64,000 bases of DNA from Paraburkholderia fungorum. Its GTDB lineage: Bacteria > Pseudomonadota > Gammaproteobacteria > Burkholderiales > Burkholderiaceae. Positions 43,373 to 50,636 of this stretch are shown piece by piece. The translations under genes and the position numbers were made by a program. Numbering within the stretch: position 1 is the first letter of the stretch; every line of letters begins with the position of its first letter. The stretch is from NCBI RefSeq assembly GCF_902833645.1, contig NZ_CADFGE010000006.1:1-64000 (forward strand), given 5' to 3'. The notes under the pieces were generated by a model, which was not told the origin of the DNA, ran no database searches, and saw only the letters and a program-made list of their open reading frames with translations.

Positions 43373-44593
43373 TCATGGTTTGACGAACAGCTTGCGGGGT
43401 GTATTGCAGAACGTCTCCACGCCGGAATCGGTAATCAGGATGCTTTCGGTGATTTCGAGTCCCCAGTCGTCGAGCCACAGGCCCGGCATGAAGTGAAACG
43501 TCATGCCGGGCTGGAGGACCGTCTGGTCCCCCGGGCGCAGGCTCATCGTGCGTTCGCCCCAGTCCGGCGGATAGCTGGCACCGATCGGGTAGCCGCAGCG
43601 GCTGTTCTTCTCGATTCCGTACTTGTGCAGCACCGCGAAGAACGCAGCGGCGATATCTTCGCAGGTATTGCCGGGTTTGGCGGCCGCGAGGCCGGCTTCA
43701 ATGCCTTCCACCACCGCGCGCTCGCCTTCGATGAAATGCCTGGGCGGTGTGCCCAGGTACACGGTGCGCGATTGCGGGCAGTGATAGCGCCTGAAGCAGC
43801 CGGCGATTTCGAAGAACGTGCCGGCATCTGTCGCGAAGGGCGTGTCGTCCCAGGTCAGGTGCGGAGCAGCGGCATCGGCACCGGTCGGCAGTAACGGTAC
43901 GATGGCCGGATAGTCGCCACCGTAGCCGTCGATGCCGGTAATGCCTGCCGAGTAGATTTCAGCGACCAGGTCGTTCTTGCGCATGCCAGGCTCGATCCGT
44001 TCGACGATATGCGCATGCATCTTTTCGACGATGCGTGCCGCCACGCGCATGTATTCGATCTCGCGCGGCGATTTCACCGCGCGCTGCCAGTTCACCAGCC
44101 CGGTCGCATCCTGCCATCTCGCGTTGGGCAAATGAGCGACCAGCGAACGATAGGCCGCTGCGCTGAAATAATAGTTATCCATTTCCACGCCGATCTTCAG
44201 GGCGCCCCAGCCGCGCGCCTCGATCACTTCGCGGGCGAGGTAATCCATCGGATGCCGCTCGGTCGATTGCACGTAATGGTCCGGATAACCGACGATCTGA
44301 TCATGCTGCATGAACACGGTACGCCTCGCGCCATTGGCGTCCTGGCCGCGGCCAAACCAGACCGGTTCGCCATCCAGCGCCAGCAGCACGCATTGATGGA
44401 CATAGAAGGACCAGCCGTCGTAACCGGTAAGCCACGCCATGTTGGTCGGATCGGACACGATCAGCAGTTCGATCCCCGCGGCCTGCATCGCTTTACGTGC
44501 TTTGCCGATACGGGTGGCATATTCCGCGCGTTCGAAAGGCAGGTGCACAACGGGCGCCCTGGTGCGCGATTCCTGCTGCGTTGTTTCTGACAT
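43373..44593 (-). CDS. doeA: Ectoine hydrolase DoeA/EutD (M24-peptidase-like)
   Basis: 406 aa. Pita-bread fold: creatinase-like N-domain (LLIVSDPTNMAWLTGYDGWS) and M24 C-domain (VNWQRAVKSPREIEYMRVAA, FEIAGCFRRYHCPQSRTVYL, FHFMPGLWLDDWGLEITESI). Opens the ectoine ring to N-acetyl-diaminobutyrate, which DoeB then deacetylates. The ATG at 44593 has AGAGGGGAAG ahead of it. It is on the opposite strand to the rest of the doe genes and is read from the same intergenic region as ehuA. Confidence 0.9.
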   Translation of the reverse strand: MSETTQQESRTRAPVVHLPFERAEYATRIGKARKAMQAAGIELLIVSDPTNMAWLTGYDGWSFYVHQCVLLALDGEPVWFGRGQDANGARRTVFMQHDQIVGYPDHYVQSTERHPMDYLAREVIEARGWGALKIGVEMDNYYFSAAAYRSLVAHLPNARWQDATGLVNWQRAVKSPREIEYMRVAARIVEKMHAHIVERIEPGMRKNDLVAEIYSAGITGIDGYGGDYPAIVPLLPTGADAAAPHLTWDDTPFATDAGTFFEIAGCFRRYHCPQSRTVYLGTPPRHFIEGERAVVEGIEAGLAAAKPGNTCEDIAAAFFAVLHKYGIEKNSRCGYPIGASYPPDWGERTMSLRPGDQTVLQPGMTFHFMPGLWLDDWGLEITESILITDSGVETFCNTPRKLFVKP

Positions 44594-44703
44594 CTTCCCC
44601 TCTCTTTGAGCATGACGTCGTTGAGGAACGTAATGCCTCGCACACGTCATGAGGCATCTACAGGCGTTTCTGGCCGCAGTCTAATGCGGCAGGAAACGGC
44701 TTT

Positions 44704-44715
44704 TAATGTGCTAGT
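44704..44715 (-). promoter_or_regulatory. Proposed EnuR operator copy 3 (upstream of doeA)
   Basis: Minus-strand ACTAGCACATTA, 10 of 12 matches to the copies at enuR and eutB, 110 bases before doeA. Confidence 0.45.
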
Positions 44716-44874
44716 TCAATCTCATCGTGGCGCTGCGCCGAACACGAAATCCGCCGGCGTCGTCAGGTGTGCCGCGTCGCGCCGCGCGCGTAGGTGTTGT
44801 CCCTGACTCGCGCACCAGCGTTCCTGGGGCGGCCTTCCGGCGCCGGCCTGCGGCCGGTTCCCGCCGGAAAAAGA

Positions 44875-44886
44875 ATTGTTCTAGAG
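44875..44886 (-). promoter_or_regulatory. Possible EnuR operator copy 4 (upstream of ehuA)
   Basis: Minus-strand CTCTAGAACAAT; its CTAGAACAAT differs from CTAGGACAAT at one base. 112 bases before the ehuA start. Confidence 0.35.
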
Positions 44887-44998
44887 CAATCGGTTCCCGA
44901 ATATGGCTTTGTATGCTGGTTTGCATCGTTGTTCTTCCAGCACCGCCGCCGCACCCCATCCAATCAGGGCAGGTATGACGAACGGGAACCGAATCGAT

Positions 44999-45901
44999 AT
45001 GAACACCGCACGAGTCACCGACATGCTGAGCGCCTCACGCGTCGCCCCGGCGACCCTTCCGTCGGATTTCCCGGCGATGCCTGCTGACGCCGTTGTGGCA
45101 AGCCGCGACGCGCGGACGACGAGACCGATGATCAGCATCGATCGCATCACCAAGCGCTACGGCGCGCTGACCGTGCTCGACGAACTGTCGCTCGATGTGA
45201 TGCCGGGCGAGAAGCTCGCGCTGATTGGCCCGTCGGGTTCCGGCAAGACCACCATCCTGCGCATTCTGATGACGCTCGAATCCATCGACGGCGGCCACAT
45301 CGAAGTGGATGGCGAACAGTTGTTTCATATGCCGCGCGGCGACCAGATGGTGCCGGCGAACGAGCGGCATCTGCAGAAGATGCGCGAAAAGATCGGCATG
45401 GTTTTTCAGCACTTCAATCTGTTTCCGCACAAGAGCGTGCTGGACAACGTCACGCTCGCGCCGATCCTGACCAAAGGGGAGAGCCGCGAATCGGCGCAGA
45501 AGCGGGCACTCGAACTACTCGACATGGTTGGGATGGCCGACAAGGCAAAGAGTCGTCCGGCGCAACTGTCCGGCGGCCAGAAGCAACGCGTGGCGATCGC
45601 GCGGGCGCTGGCCCTTGCGCCGAGGATCATGTTGTTCGACGAAGTGACGTCGGCGCTCGACCCCGAGCTTGTGGAAGAGGTGCTGAACGTGATGCAGCGG
45701 CTCGCCAGGGAAACCGATATGACGATGCTGCTGGTCACCCATGAGATGGGTTTCGCTCACGATTTTGCGGACCGTGTGCTGTTTTTCGACCGCGGGAGGA
45801 TCGTGGAAGAAGGCAAGCCGGCGGATATTTTCAGCCATCCGGAGCACGAGCGCACACAGGCGTTCCTCCGCAAGATCATCGCCGCCGGTCACCGGATCTG
45901 A
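44999..45901 (+). CDS. ehuA: Ectoine/hydroxyectoine ABC transporter ATPase EhuA
   Basis: Walker A GPSGSGKTT, signature LSGGQKQR, Walker B IMLFDEVTSALD, H-loop THEMGFAHDFADRV: a polar-amino-acid-type importer ATPase. From the ATG at 44999 it is 300 aa, about 43 more than usual. An internal ATG at 45128 (MISIDRITKRYG) would give 257 aa, the family length, but has a poor ribosome site. An ATG at 44975 is also in frame. Heads the ehuABCD-eutA transcript. Confidence 0.87.
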   Translation: MNTARVTDMLSASRVAPATLPSDFPAMPADAVVASRDARTTRPMISIDRITKRYGALTVLDELSLDVMPGEKLALIGPSGSGKTTILRILMTLESIDGGHIEVDGEQLFHMPRGDQMVPANERHLQKMREKIGMVFQHFNLFPHKSVLDNVTLAPILTKGESRESAQKRALELLDMVGMADKAKSRPAQLSGGQKQRVAIARALALAPRIMLFDEVTSALDPELVEEVLNVMQRLARETDMTMLLVTHEMGFAHDFADRVLFFDRGRIVEEGKPADIFSHPEHERTQAFLRKIIAAGHRI

Positions 45902-45960
45902 TCTATTCAGGCAACACGCCTTTAACGTTGCACGCCACCAGGCTTTAGGAGCCGACAATC

Positions 45961-46803
45961 ATGAAACTGAAGGGGATTCTGGTCACGGGGACGTTGTCGC
46001 TGCTAGCCTTGAGCTGCCTCGCAGTCGCGGCACAGGACAAACTCGCGCAACTCAGGGAGCAGGGGTTCGCACGCATCGCGATCGCCAACGAGCCGCCGTT
46101 TACCGCGGTCGGCGCCGACGGCAAGGTGACGGGTGCAGCCCCCGATGTGGCGCGTGCGGTTTTCAGGAAGCTGGGTGTCAACGACATCGTCGCGTCGATC
46201 TCCGAATATGGCGCGATGATTCCTGGCCTTGCAGTGGGACGGCATGATGCCATCGCAGCGGGTCTTTTCATGACGCCGCAGCGCTGCGCCGCGGTCGCCT
46301 ATTCGCAACCGGTGTTGTGCGCGGTCGAGGCGTTTGCGATCAGGAAGGGCAACACCAAAAACATCAAGACCTACGAGGAAATCGCCAAGGATCCTAAGGC
46401 GGTGATCGGTGTCGAGGGTGGCACGACCGAGCAGAAACTGGCGACCGCTGCGCAGATTCCGGGCGAGCGCGTCATCATCGTGCCGGACGGCCAGAGCGGC
46501 CTGAAGATGCTGCAGGATGGCCGTATCGACGCGTTCGCGCTGCCGCTCCTGTCGATCAGCGATCTGCTTTCGAAAGCGAAAGACAGCAATCTCGAATCGA
46601 TCGCGCCGGTGCAAGGCACACCCGTGCAATGCGATGGTGTGGCGTTTCGCAAGCAGGACACCGCGCTGCGCGATGCTTTCGACGTCGAACTGAAGAAGAT
46701 GAAGGAGTCCGGCGAGTTCGCGAAGATCGTCGAGCCGTACGGGTTCTCCGCCAAGGCGGCCATGTCGACGAGCCGCGAAAAACTGTGCGCGGCAACACAG
46801 TGA
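45961..46803 (+). CDS. ehuB: Ectoine/hydroxyectoine-binding protein EhuB
   Basis: 280 aa, signal peptide MKLKGILVTGTLSLLALSC to about residue 24 (AVAAQ). Mature type-II binding protein: IAIANEPPFTAVGADGKVTG, DIVASISEYGAMIPGLAVGR, AIAAGLFMTPQRCAAVAYSQ. EhuB captures ectoines with an aromatic cage; I did not map those residues. CCAGGCTTTAGGAG lies upstream of the ATG. Confidence 0.9.
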   Translation: MKLKGILVTGTLSLLALSCLAVAAQDKLAQLREQGFARIAIANEPPFTAVGADGKVTGAAPDVARAVFRKLGVNDIVASISEYGAMIPGLAVGRHDAIAAGLFMTPQRCAAVAYSQPVLCAVEAFAIRKGNTKNIKTYEEIAKDPKAVIGVEGGTTEQKLATAAQIPGERVIIVPDGQSGLKMLQDGRIDAFALPLLSISDLLSKAKDSNLESIAPVQGTPVQCDGVAFRKQDTALRDAFDVELKKMKESGEFAKIVEPYGFSAKAAMSTSREKLCAATQ

Positions 46804-46876
46804 ACTTTCCGTGGCGGCGCTGCGCGCGGTCCGGTAGCGCGTAAAACGCCCACTCCATTGTCGACGAGGTGTGTTT

Positions 46877-47536
46877 ATGAGCGACTGGTCCGGTTATCTG
46901 CTGCTGATTCTGAAGGGCGCGCAGGCGACGGTCGAGCTTACCGTGATGGGCACCGTACTGGCGCTCGTCATGGCATTCGCCGCCGGACTCGGGCGTTTGT
47001 CGCGGTGGTTCGCGGTGCGAGCAATCGCGACCTCGTATATCGAGTTCTTTCGCGGTACGTCGGTATTCGTGCAACTCTTCTGGGCGTATTTCGTATTGCC
47101 GATGGCCGGACTCACGCTCACGCCGCTACAGGCCGGCGTACTCGCACTGGGCTTGAACGTAGGCGCCTACGGTGCTGAAGTGGTGCGGGGCGCGATTCTC
47201 GCAATTGGCCACGAGCAGAGGAGTGCATGCATTGCATTGAATCTGTCCACGTATCAGCGCATGCGTTACGTGATCCTGCCGCAAGCGCTGCCGCTGATGC
47301 TGCCGACTTTCGCTAACAACGCGATCGAGTTGCTCAAGGGCACGGCGGTCGTTTCGCTGATCTCGCTCGGCGACATGACTTTCCAGGCTCAGGTCGTACG
47401 TTCGCAAACCGGCAATACCCTGATACCGTTCGCGACGATTCTCGCGCTGTACTTCGCAATGGCTTGCGTGATCACGTTCGGCATGCGCCGGCTCGAACGC
47501 CGGATGAGCTTTGGTCTCGACGGGATGAGGAGATAA
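46877..47536 (+). CDS. ehuC: Ectoine/hydroxyectoine ABC permease EhuC
   Basis: 219 aa, about five helices, HisM/GlnP-type. EFFRGTSVFVQLFWAYFVLP and the EAA-loop ACIALNLSTYQRMRYVILPQ. I start at ATG 46877 (GAGG eight bases upstream) rather than the GTG at 46871. Confidence 0.88.
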   Translation: MSDWSGYLLLILKGAQATVELTVMGTVLALVMAFAAGLGRLSRWFAVRAIATSYIEFFRGTSVFVQLFWAYFVLPMAGLTLTPLQAGVLALGLNVGAYGAEVVRGAILAIGHEQRSACIALNLSTYQRMRYVILPQALPLMLPTFANNAIELLKGTAVVSLISLGDMTFQAQVVRSQTGNTLIPFATILALYFAMACVITFGMRRLERRMSFGLDGMRR

Positions 47537-47540
47537 GCGT

Positions 47541-48200
47541 ATGGAATGGGACTGGAGTTTCGCCCGTGAGATTCTGCCGATCCTGCTACAGGGGTTGAAG
47601 ATCACCGTGCTCGCCACGTTGCTCGGCGCGGTGGTGGCGGCCGTGATCGGCATGGTGTTCGCGATCCTGCGCCTCTCGCCGAACCGCATGGTGGCGCGTA
47701 CCACCACGGCGGTGGCAAGCTTCATTCGCGGCACACCGCTGCTGGTGCAACTGTATTTTGTGTTCTACGTGCTGCCCGACGTGGGTATCCGTATGCCGGC
47801 GCTTGCGGCCGGTGTGCTGGCACTCGGTGTGCATTACGCGACGTATACGGCTGAAGTCTATCGGAGCGGCATCGAAAACGTGCCGCGCGGACAATGGGAG
47901 GCCGCCAAGGCGTGCAACCTGAGTCCGTCGCAGATGTGGCAGCACATTATCCTGCCCGAGGCGGTTCCGCCGATGCTGCCCGCGCTCGCGAACTATCTGA
48001 TCTCGATGTTCAAGGAAACCCCTTTGCTATCCGCGATCACCGTGCTCGAATTGATGAACGAGGCGAAGATCGTGGCGAACACGGATTACCGGTACCTCGA
48101 GCCAATGACGCTGGTCGGTGTGCTGTTCCTGTGCATCAGTCTTGTCGCGGTGATCGGCGTGAGATTGCTCGAAAAACGCTTTCCCGCTCCTGGGCACTAG
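47541..48200 (+). CDS. ehuD: Ectoine/hydroxyectoine ABC permease EhuD
   Basis: 219 aa, paired with EhuC. SFIRGTPLLVQLYFVFYVLP and EAAKACNLSPSQMWQHIILP (EAA loop). AGGAGATAAGCGT before the ATG; four bases after ehuC. Confidence 0.88.
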   Translation: MEWDWSFAREILPILLQGLKITVLATLLGAVVAAVIGMVFAILRLSPNRMVARTTTAVASFIRGTPLLVQLYFVFYVLPDVGIRMPALAAGVLALGVHYATYTAEVYRSGIENVPRGQWEAAKACNLSPSQMWQHIILPEAVPPMLPALANYLISMFKETPLLSAITVLELMNEAKIVANTDYRYLEPMTLVGVLFLCISLVAVIGVRLLEKRFPAPGH

Positions 48201-48203
48201 CCG

Positions 48204-48977
48204 ATGCCGGCCGCTATCCATCCGCTGAACGAAGTGCCGCCTCTGGACGAGCGCGCTTTCGACAAACGCATCGGCCTCGTGATCCTCGCGACCGATCACA
48301 CAACCGAGCCGGACTTCGCGACGCTCGTCGCGAATCCGCGCATTGGCGTGTATGTAAATCGCGTGCCGTACGCGAATCCGGTGACGCCGGCCAATCTGCG
48401 CGCGATGCAGCTTTCGCTTACCGCGTGTGCCGCACTGATCCTGCCTGACGAAACGCTCGACGTGGTGATGTATTCGTGCACGTCGGCGTCCGTGGTGATC
48501 GGGGACCCGGAGATCGAACAGGCAATTCATGCAGCGAAGCCTGAAGCACGGGTCGTCACGCCGACGGCTGCCGCGGTCATTGCGTTAAAAGCACTGGGCG
48601 CGCGCCGCATCAGCGTGCTGACGCCTTATACCGTCGAAACCAGCCGGCCGATGGCCGAGTACTTTGGCGCGCAGGGATTCGCTATCGACCGCTTCACTTG
48701 CATTGGTCTGACCGACGATCGTGAGATGGCGCGAATTTCCCACGACGACATCGTAGCGCTGGCCTCGGTCGCGATGTCATCGGAGTCCGATGCGCTTTTC
48801 ATTTCCTGCACGGCGGTGCGCGCGGCGGCTGTGATCGCGCGCATCGAGGCGGCGATCGGCAAGGCGGTGGTGAGCAGCAATCTGGCAACGGCCTGGATGT
48901 GTCTGCGTTTGTGCGGCGATAGCGAAGCCAGACCGGCGAGGGGGCGTTTGATGACGCTGCCGCTGCCCGTACTTTGA
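48204..48977 (+). CDS. eutA: Ectoine utilisation protein EutA (Asp/Glu racemase-like)
   Basis: 257 aa of the maleate isomerase/arylmalonate decarboxylase/Asp-Glu racemase superfamily. The two catalytic-type Cys appear in VVMYSCTSASVVIGD and ALFISCTAVRAAAVI. In ectoine clusters EutA is proposed to change the stereochemistry of a hydroxyectoine intermediate so that EutB/EutC can act. Starts three bases after ehuD. Confidence 0.86.
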   Translation: MPAAIHPLNEVPPLDERAFDKRIGLVILATDHTTEPDFATLVANPRIGVYVNRVPYANPVTPANLRAMQLSLTACAALILPDETLDVVMYSCTSASVVIGDPEIEQAIHAAKPEARVVTPTAAAVIALKALGARRISVLTPYTVETSRPMAEYFGAQGFAIDRFTCIGLTDDREMARISHDDIVALASVAMSSESDALFISCTAVRAAAVIARIEAAIGKAVVSSNLATAWMCLRLCGDSEARPARGRLMTLPLPVL

Positions 48978-49020
48978 GTCGAACCCGCCGGGCCGGGAAA
49001 ACCCCAGCGGAATCATCGTC

Positions 49021-49028
49021 CTAGGACA
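49021..49028 (+). promoter_or_regulatory. Proposed EnuR operator core upstream of the MFS gene
   Basis: CTAGGACA, identical to the core of the enuR and eutB sites, 86 bases before the transporter ATG. The bases after it (TC) differ from the full 12-mer. Confidence 0.4.
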
Positions 49029-49113
49029 TCGCTGCATCCATGGCCGGCAGGTATTGTGGTTTCAAGGCGGTGCCTCGGTGCGCGCCAATCGATTGGGATT
49101 CAGGAGGAAGACA

Positions 49114-50472
49114 ATGAGTTACGTACATCCATGGGATGGCGACGCGCTGCAGCACGGTTCGTCAGGCCTGTTACGGCGCGCGATTGCCGCATCGGCGCTG
49201 GGCAATGCGACCGAGTGGTTCGATTACGGGATTTATGCGTACGGCCTGACCTACATATCGGCCGCGCTGTTCCCAGGCAGCACGGCGCAGGCCACGCTGT
49301 TCGCACTCGCCACCTTCGCCATTTCTTTTCTGGTTCGTCCGCTTGGCGGATTATTCTGGGGCCCGCTCGGCGATCGACTGGGCCGCAAGCATGTGCTGGC
49401 GCTGACGATCATCCTGATGTCGGTGGCGACGCTGCTGGTAGGGCTGGTGCCGTCTTACGCGCAGATTGGCTGGTGGGCGCCGGCGATTCTGATCGTCTTG
49501 CGGATGATCCAGGGTTTTTCGACCGGTGGGGAGTATGGCGGCGCGGCGACCTTCATGGCCGAGTATGCACCCGACAAGAGGCGTGGCTTTTGCGGTAGTT
49601 TCCTCGAGTTCGCCACGCTTGCCGGTTTCTCGCTTGGCGCTTTCCTGATGCTGGGTTGCTCGGTCGTGCTGGGCAACGCAACGATGCATGCGTGGGGATG
49701 GCGCCTGCCGTTCCTGATTGCGGCGCCGCTCGGGATGATCGGCTTCTATCTGCGTTCCCGGCTGGAGGACACGCCTGTGTTCCTCGAGCTGGAGCAATCG
49801 ATCCACAAGGAACAGCATGCCCGTGTGCCGCTGAAGGCTCTGCTGAGCGGATACTGGAAACCGCTGCTATTGCTGGGCGGGCTGGTGGTGGCCTTGAACG
49901 TCGTCAATTATGTGCTGCTGGCTTATATGCCGACCTTCATGCACAAGCAACTGGGCATGAGCGATAACATGTCCTTGCTCGTGCCGCTCCTTGGCATGTT
50001 GGCGATGATGGTCTTTCTGCCGTTTGCCGGCACGTTCTCGGATCGAGTCGGCCGCAAGAACGTCTGGTGGTTCTCTCTGATTGGACTCTTTGTAGCGGCC
50101 ATTCCAATGTTTCTCCTGATGACCCATGGTCTCGCTGGGGCGCTGGCGGGTTTCTGCGTGTTGGGTCTCTTATACGTTCCGCAACTGGCGAGCATCTCGG
50201 CCATGTTCCCGGCGATGTTTCCCACCCAGGTGCGCTACGCGGGGATGGCGATTGCCTACAACATCTCGACTTCGATCTTCGGTGGCACCGCGCCGATGGT
50301 GAACGAATGGCTCGTCGCGCGCACGGGCAACGCGCTGGTGCCGGCGTACTACATGATGGCCGCGTGTGCGATTGGCGCACTCGCCCTGATTTTCGTGACG
50401 GAGACAACCGGCTGTTCGCTGCGCGGCCGGGAGATTCCCGGCACGAAGCAGGGCGCCCGGGTGTCGTCGTAG
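49114..50472 (+). CDS. MHS-type MFS symporter, probable second ectoine carrier
   Basis: 452 aa, 12 helices. NATEWFDYGIYAYGLTYISA and GPLGDRLGRKHVLALTIILM, then RMIQGFSTGGEYGGAATFMA, are signatures of the ProP/KgtP-like metabolite:H+ symporter group. AGGAGGAAGACA before the ATG. By place it should bring in ectoine, proline or betaine as an alternative to EhuABCD. A CTAGGACA motif lies upstream. Confidence 0.86.
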   Translation: MSYVHPWDGDALQHGSSGLLRRAIAASALGNATEWFDYGIYAYGLTYISAALFPGSTAQATLFALATFAISFLVRPLGGLFWGPLGDRLGRKHVLALTIILMSVATLLVGLVPSYAQIGWWAPAILIVLRMIQGFSTGGEYGGAATFMAEYAPDKRRGFCGSFLEFATLAGFSLGAFLMLGCSVVLGNATMHAWGWRLPFLIAAPLGMIGFYLRSRLEDTPVFLELEQSIHKEQHARVPLKALLSGYWKPLLLLGGLVVALNVVNYVLLAYMPTFMHKQLGMSDNMSLLVPLLGMLAMMVFLPFAGTFSDRVGRKNVWWFSLIGLFVAAIPMFLLMTHGLAGALAGFCVLGLLYVPQLASISAMFPAMFPTQVRYAGMAIAYNISTSIFGGTAPMVNEWLVARTGNALVPAYYMMAACAIGALALIFVTETTGCSLRGREIPGTKQGARVSS

Positions 50473-50492
50473 CGGCAACGATGTAATCCGGC

Positions 50493-50516
50493 CTGGCGGA
50501 CCGGCGGGTCCGCCAG
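50493..50516 (+). terminator. Hairpin after the MFS gene
   Basis: CTGGCGGACC (50493-50502), loop GGCG, GGTCCGCCAG (50507-50516); no T-tract. Probably marks the end of the ectoine locus. Confidence 0.5.
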
Positions 50517-50636
50517 ACGCATGGCCGGAAACGGAGCCGCGCAGCTTTCATCGGGAACAACGCTTGCTGACCCTGCGTTCGAGCCGGAGCGAATCATCGC
50601 CTGGCGCTGCTAACTGCTAACGCAAGGAGTGTTTCC

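Larger units (their letters stand above)
44594..44998. other. Divergent promoter region of doeA and ehuA
   Basis: 405 bases. Contains two weaker relatives of the CTAGGACAAT motif, a GC-rich self-complementary patch near 44835-44870, and the start of ehuA. The frames crossing it look like shadows. Confidence 0.5.
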
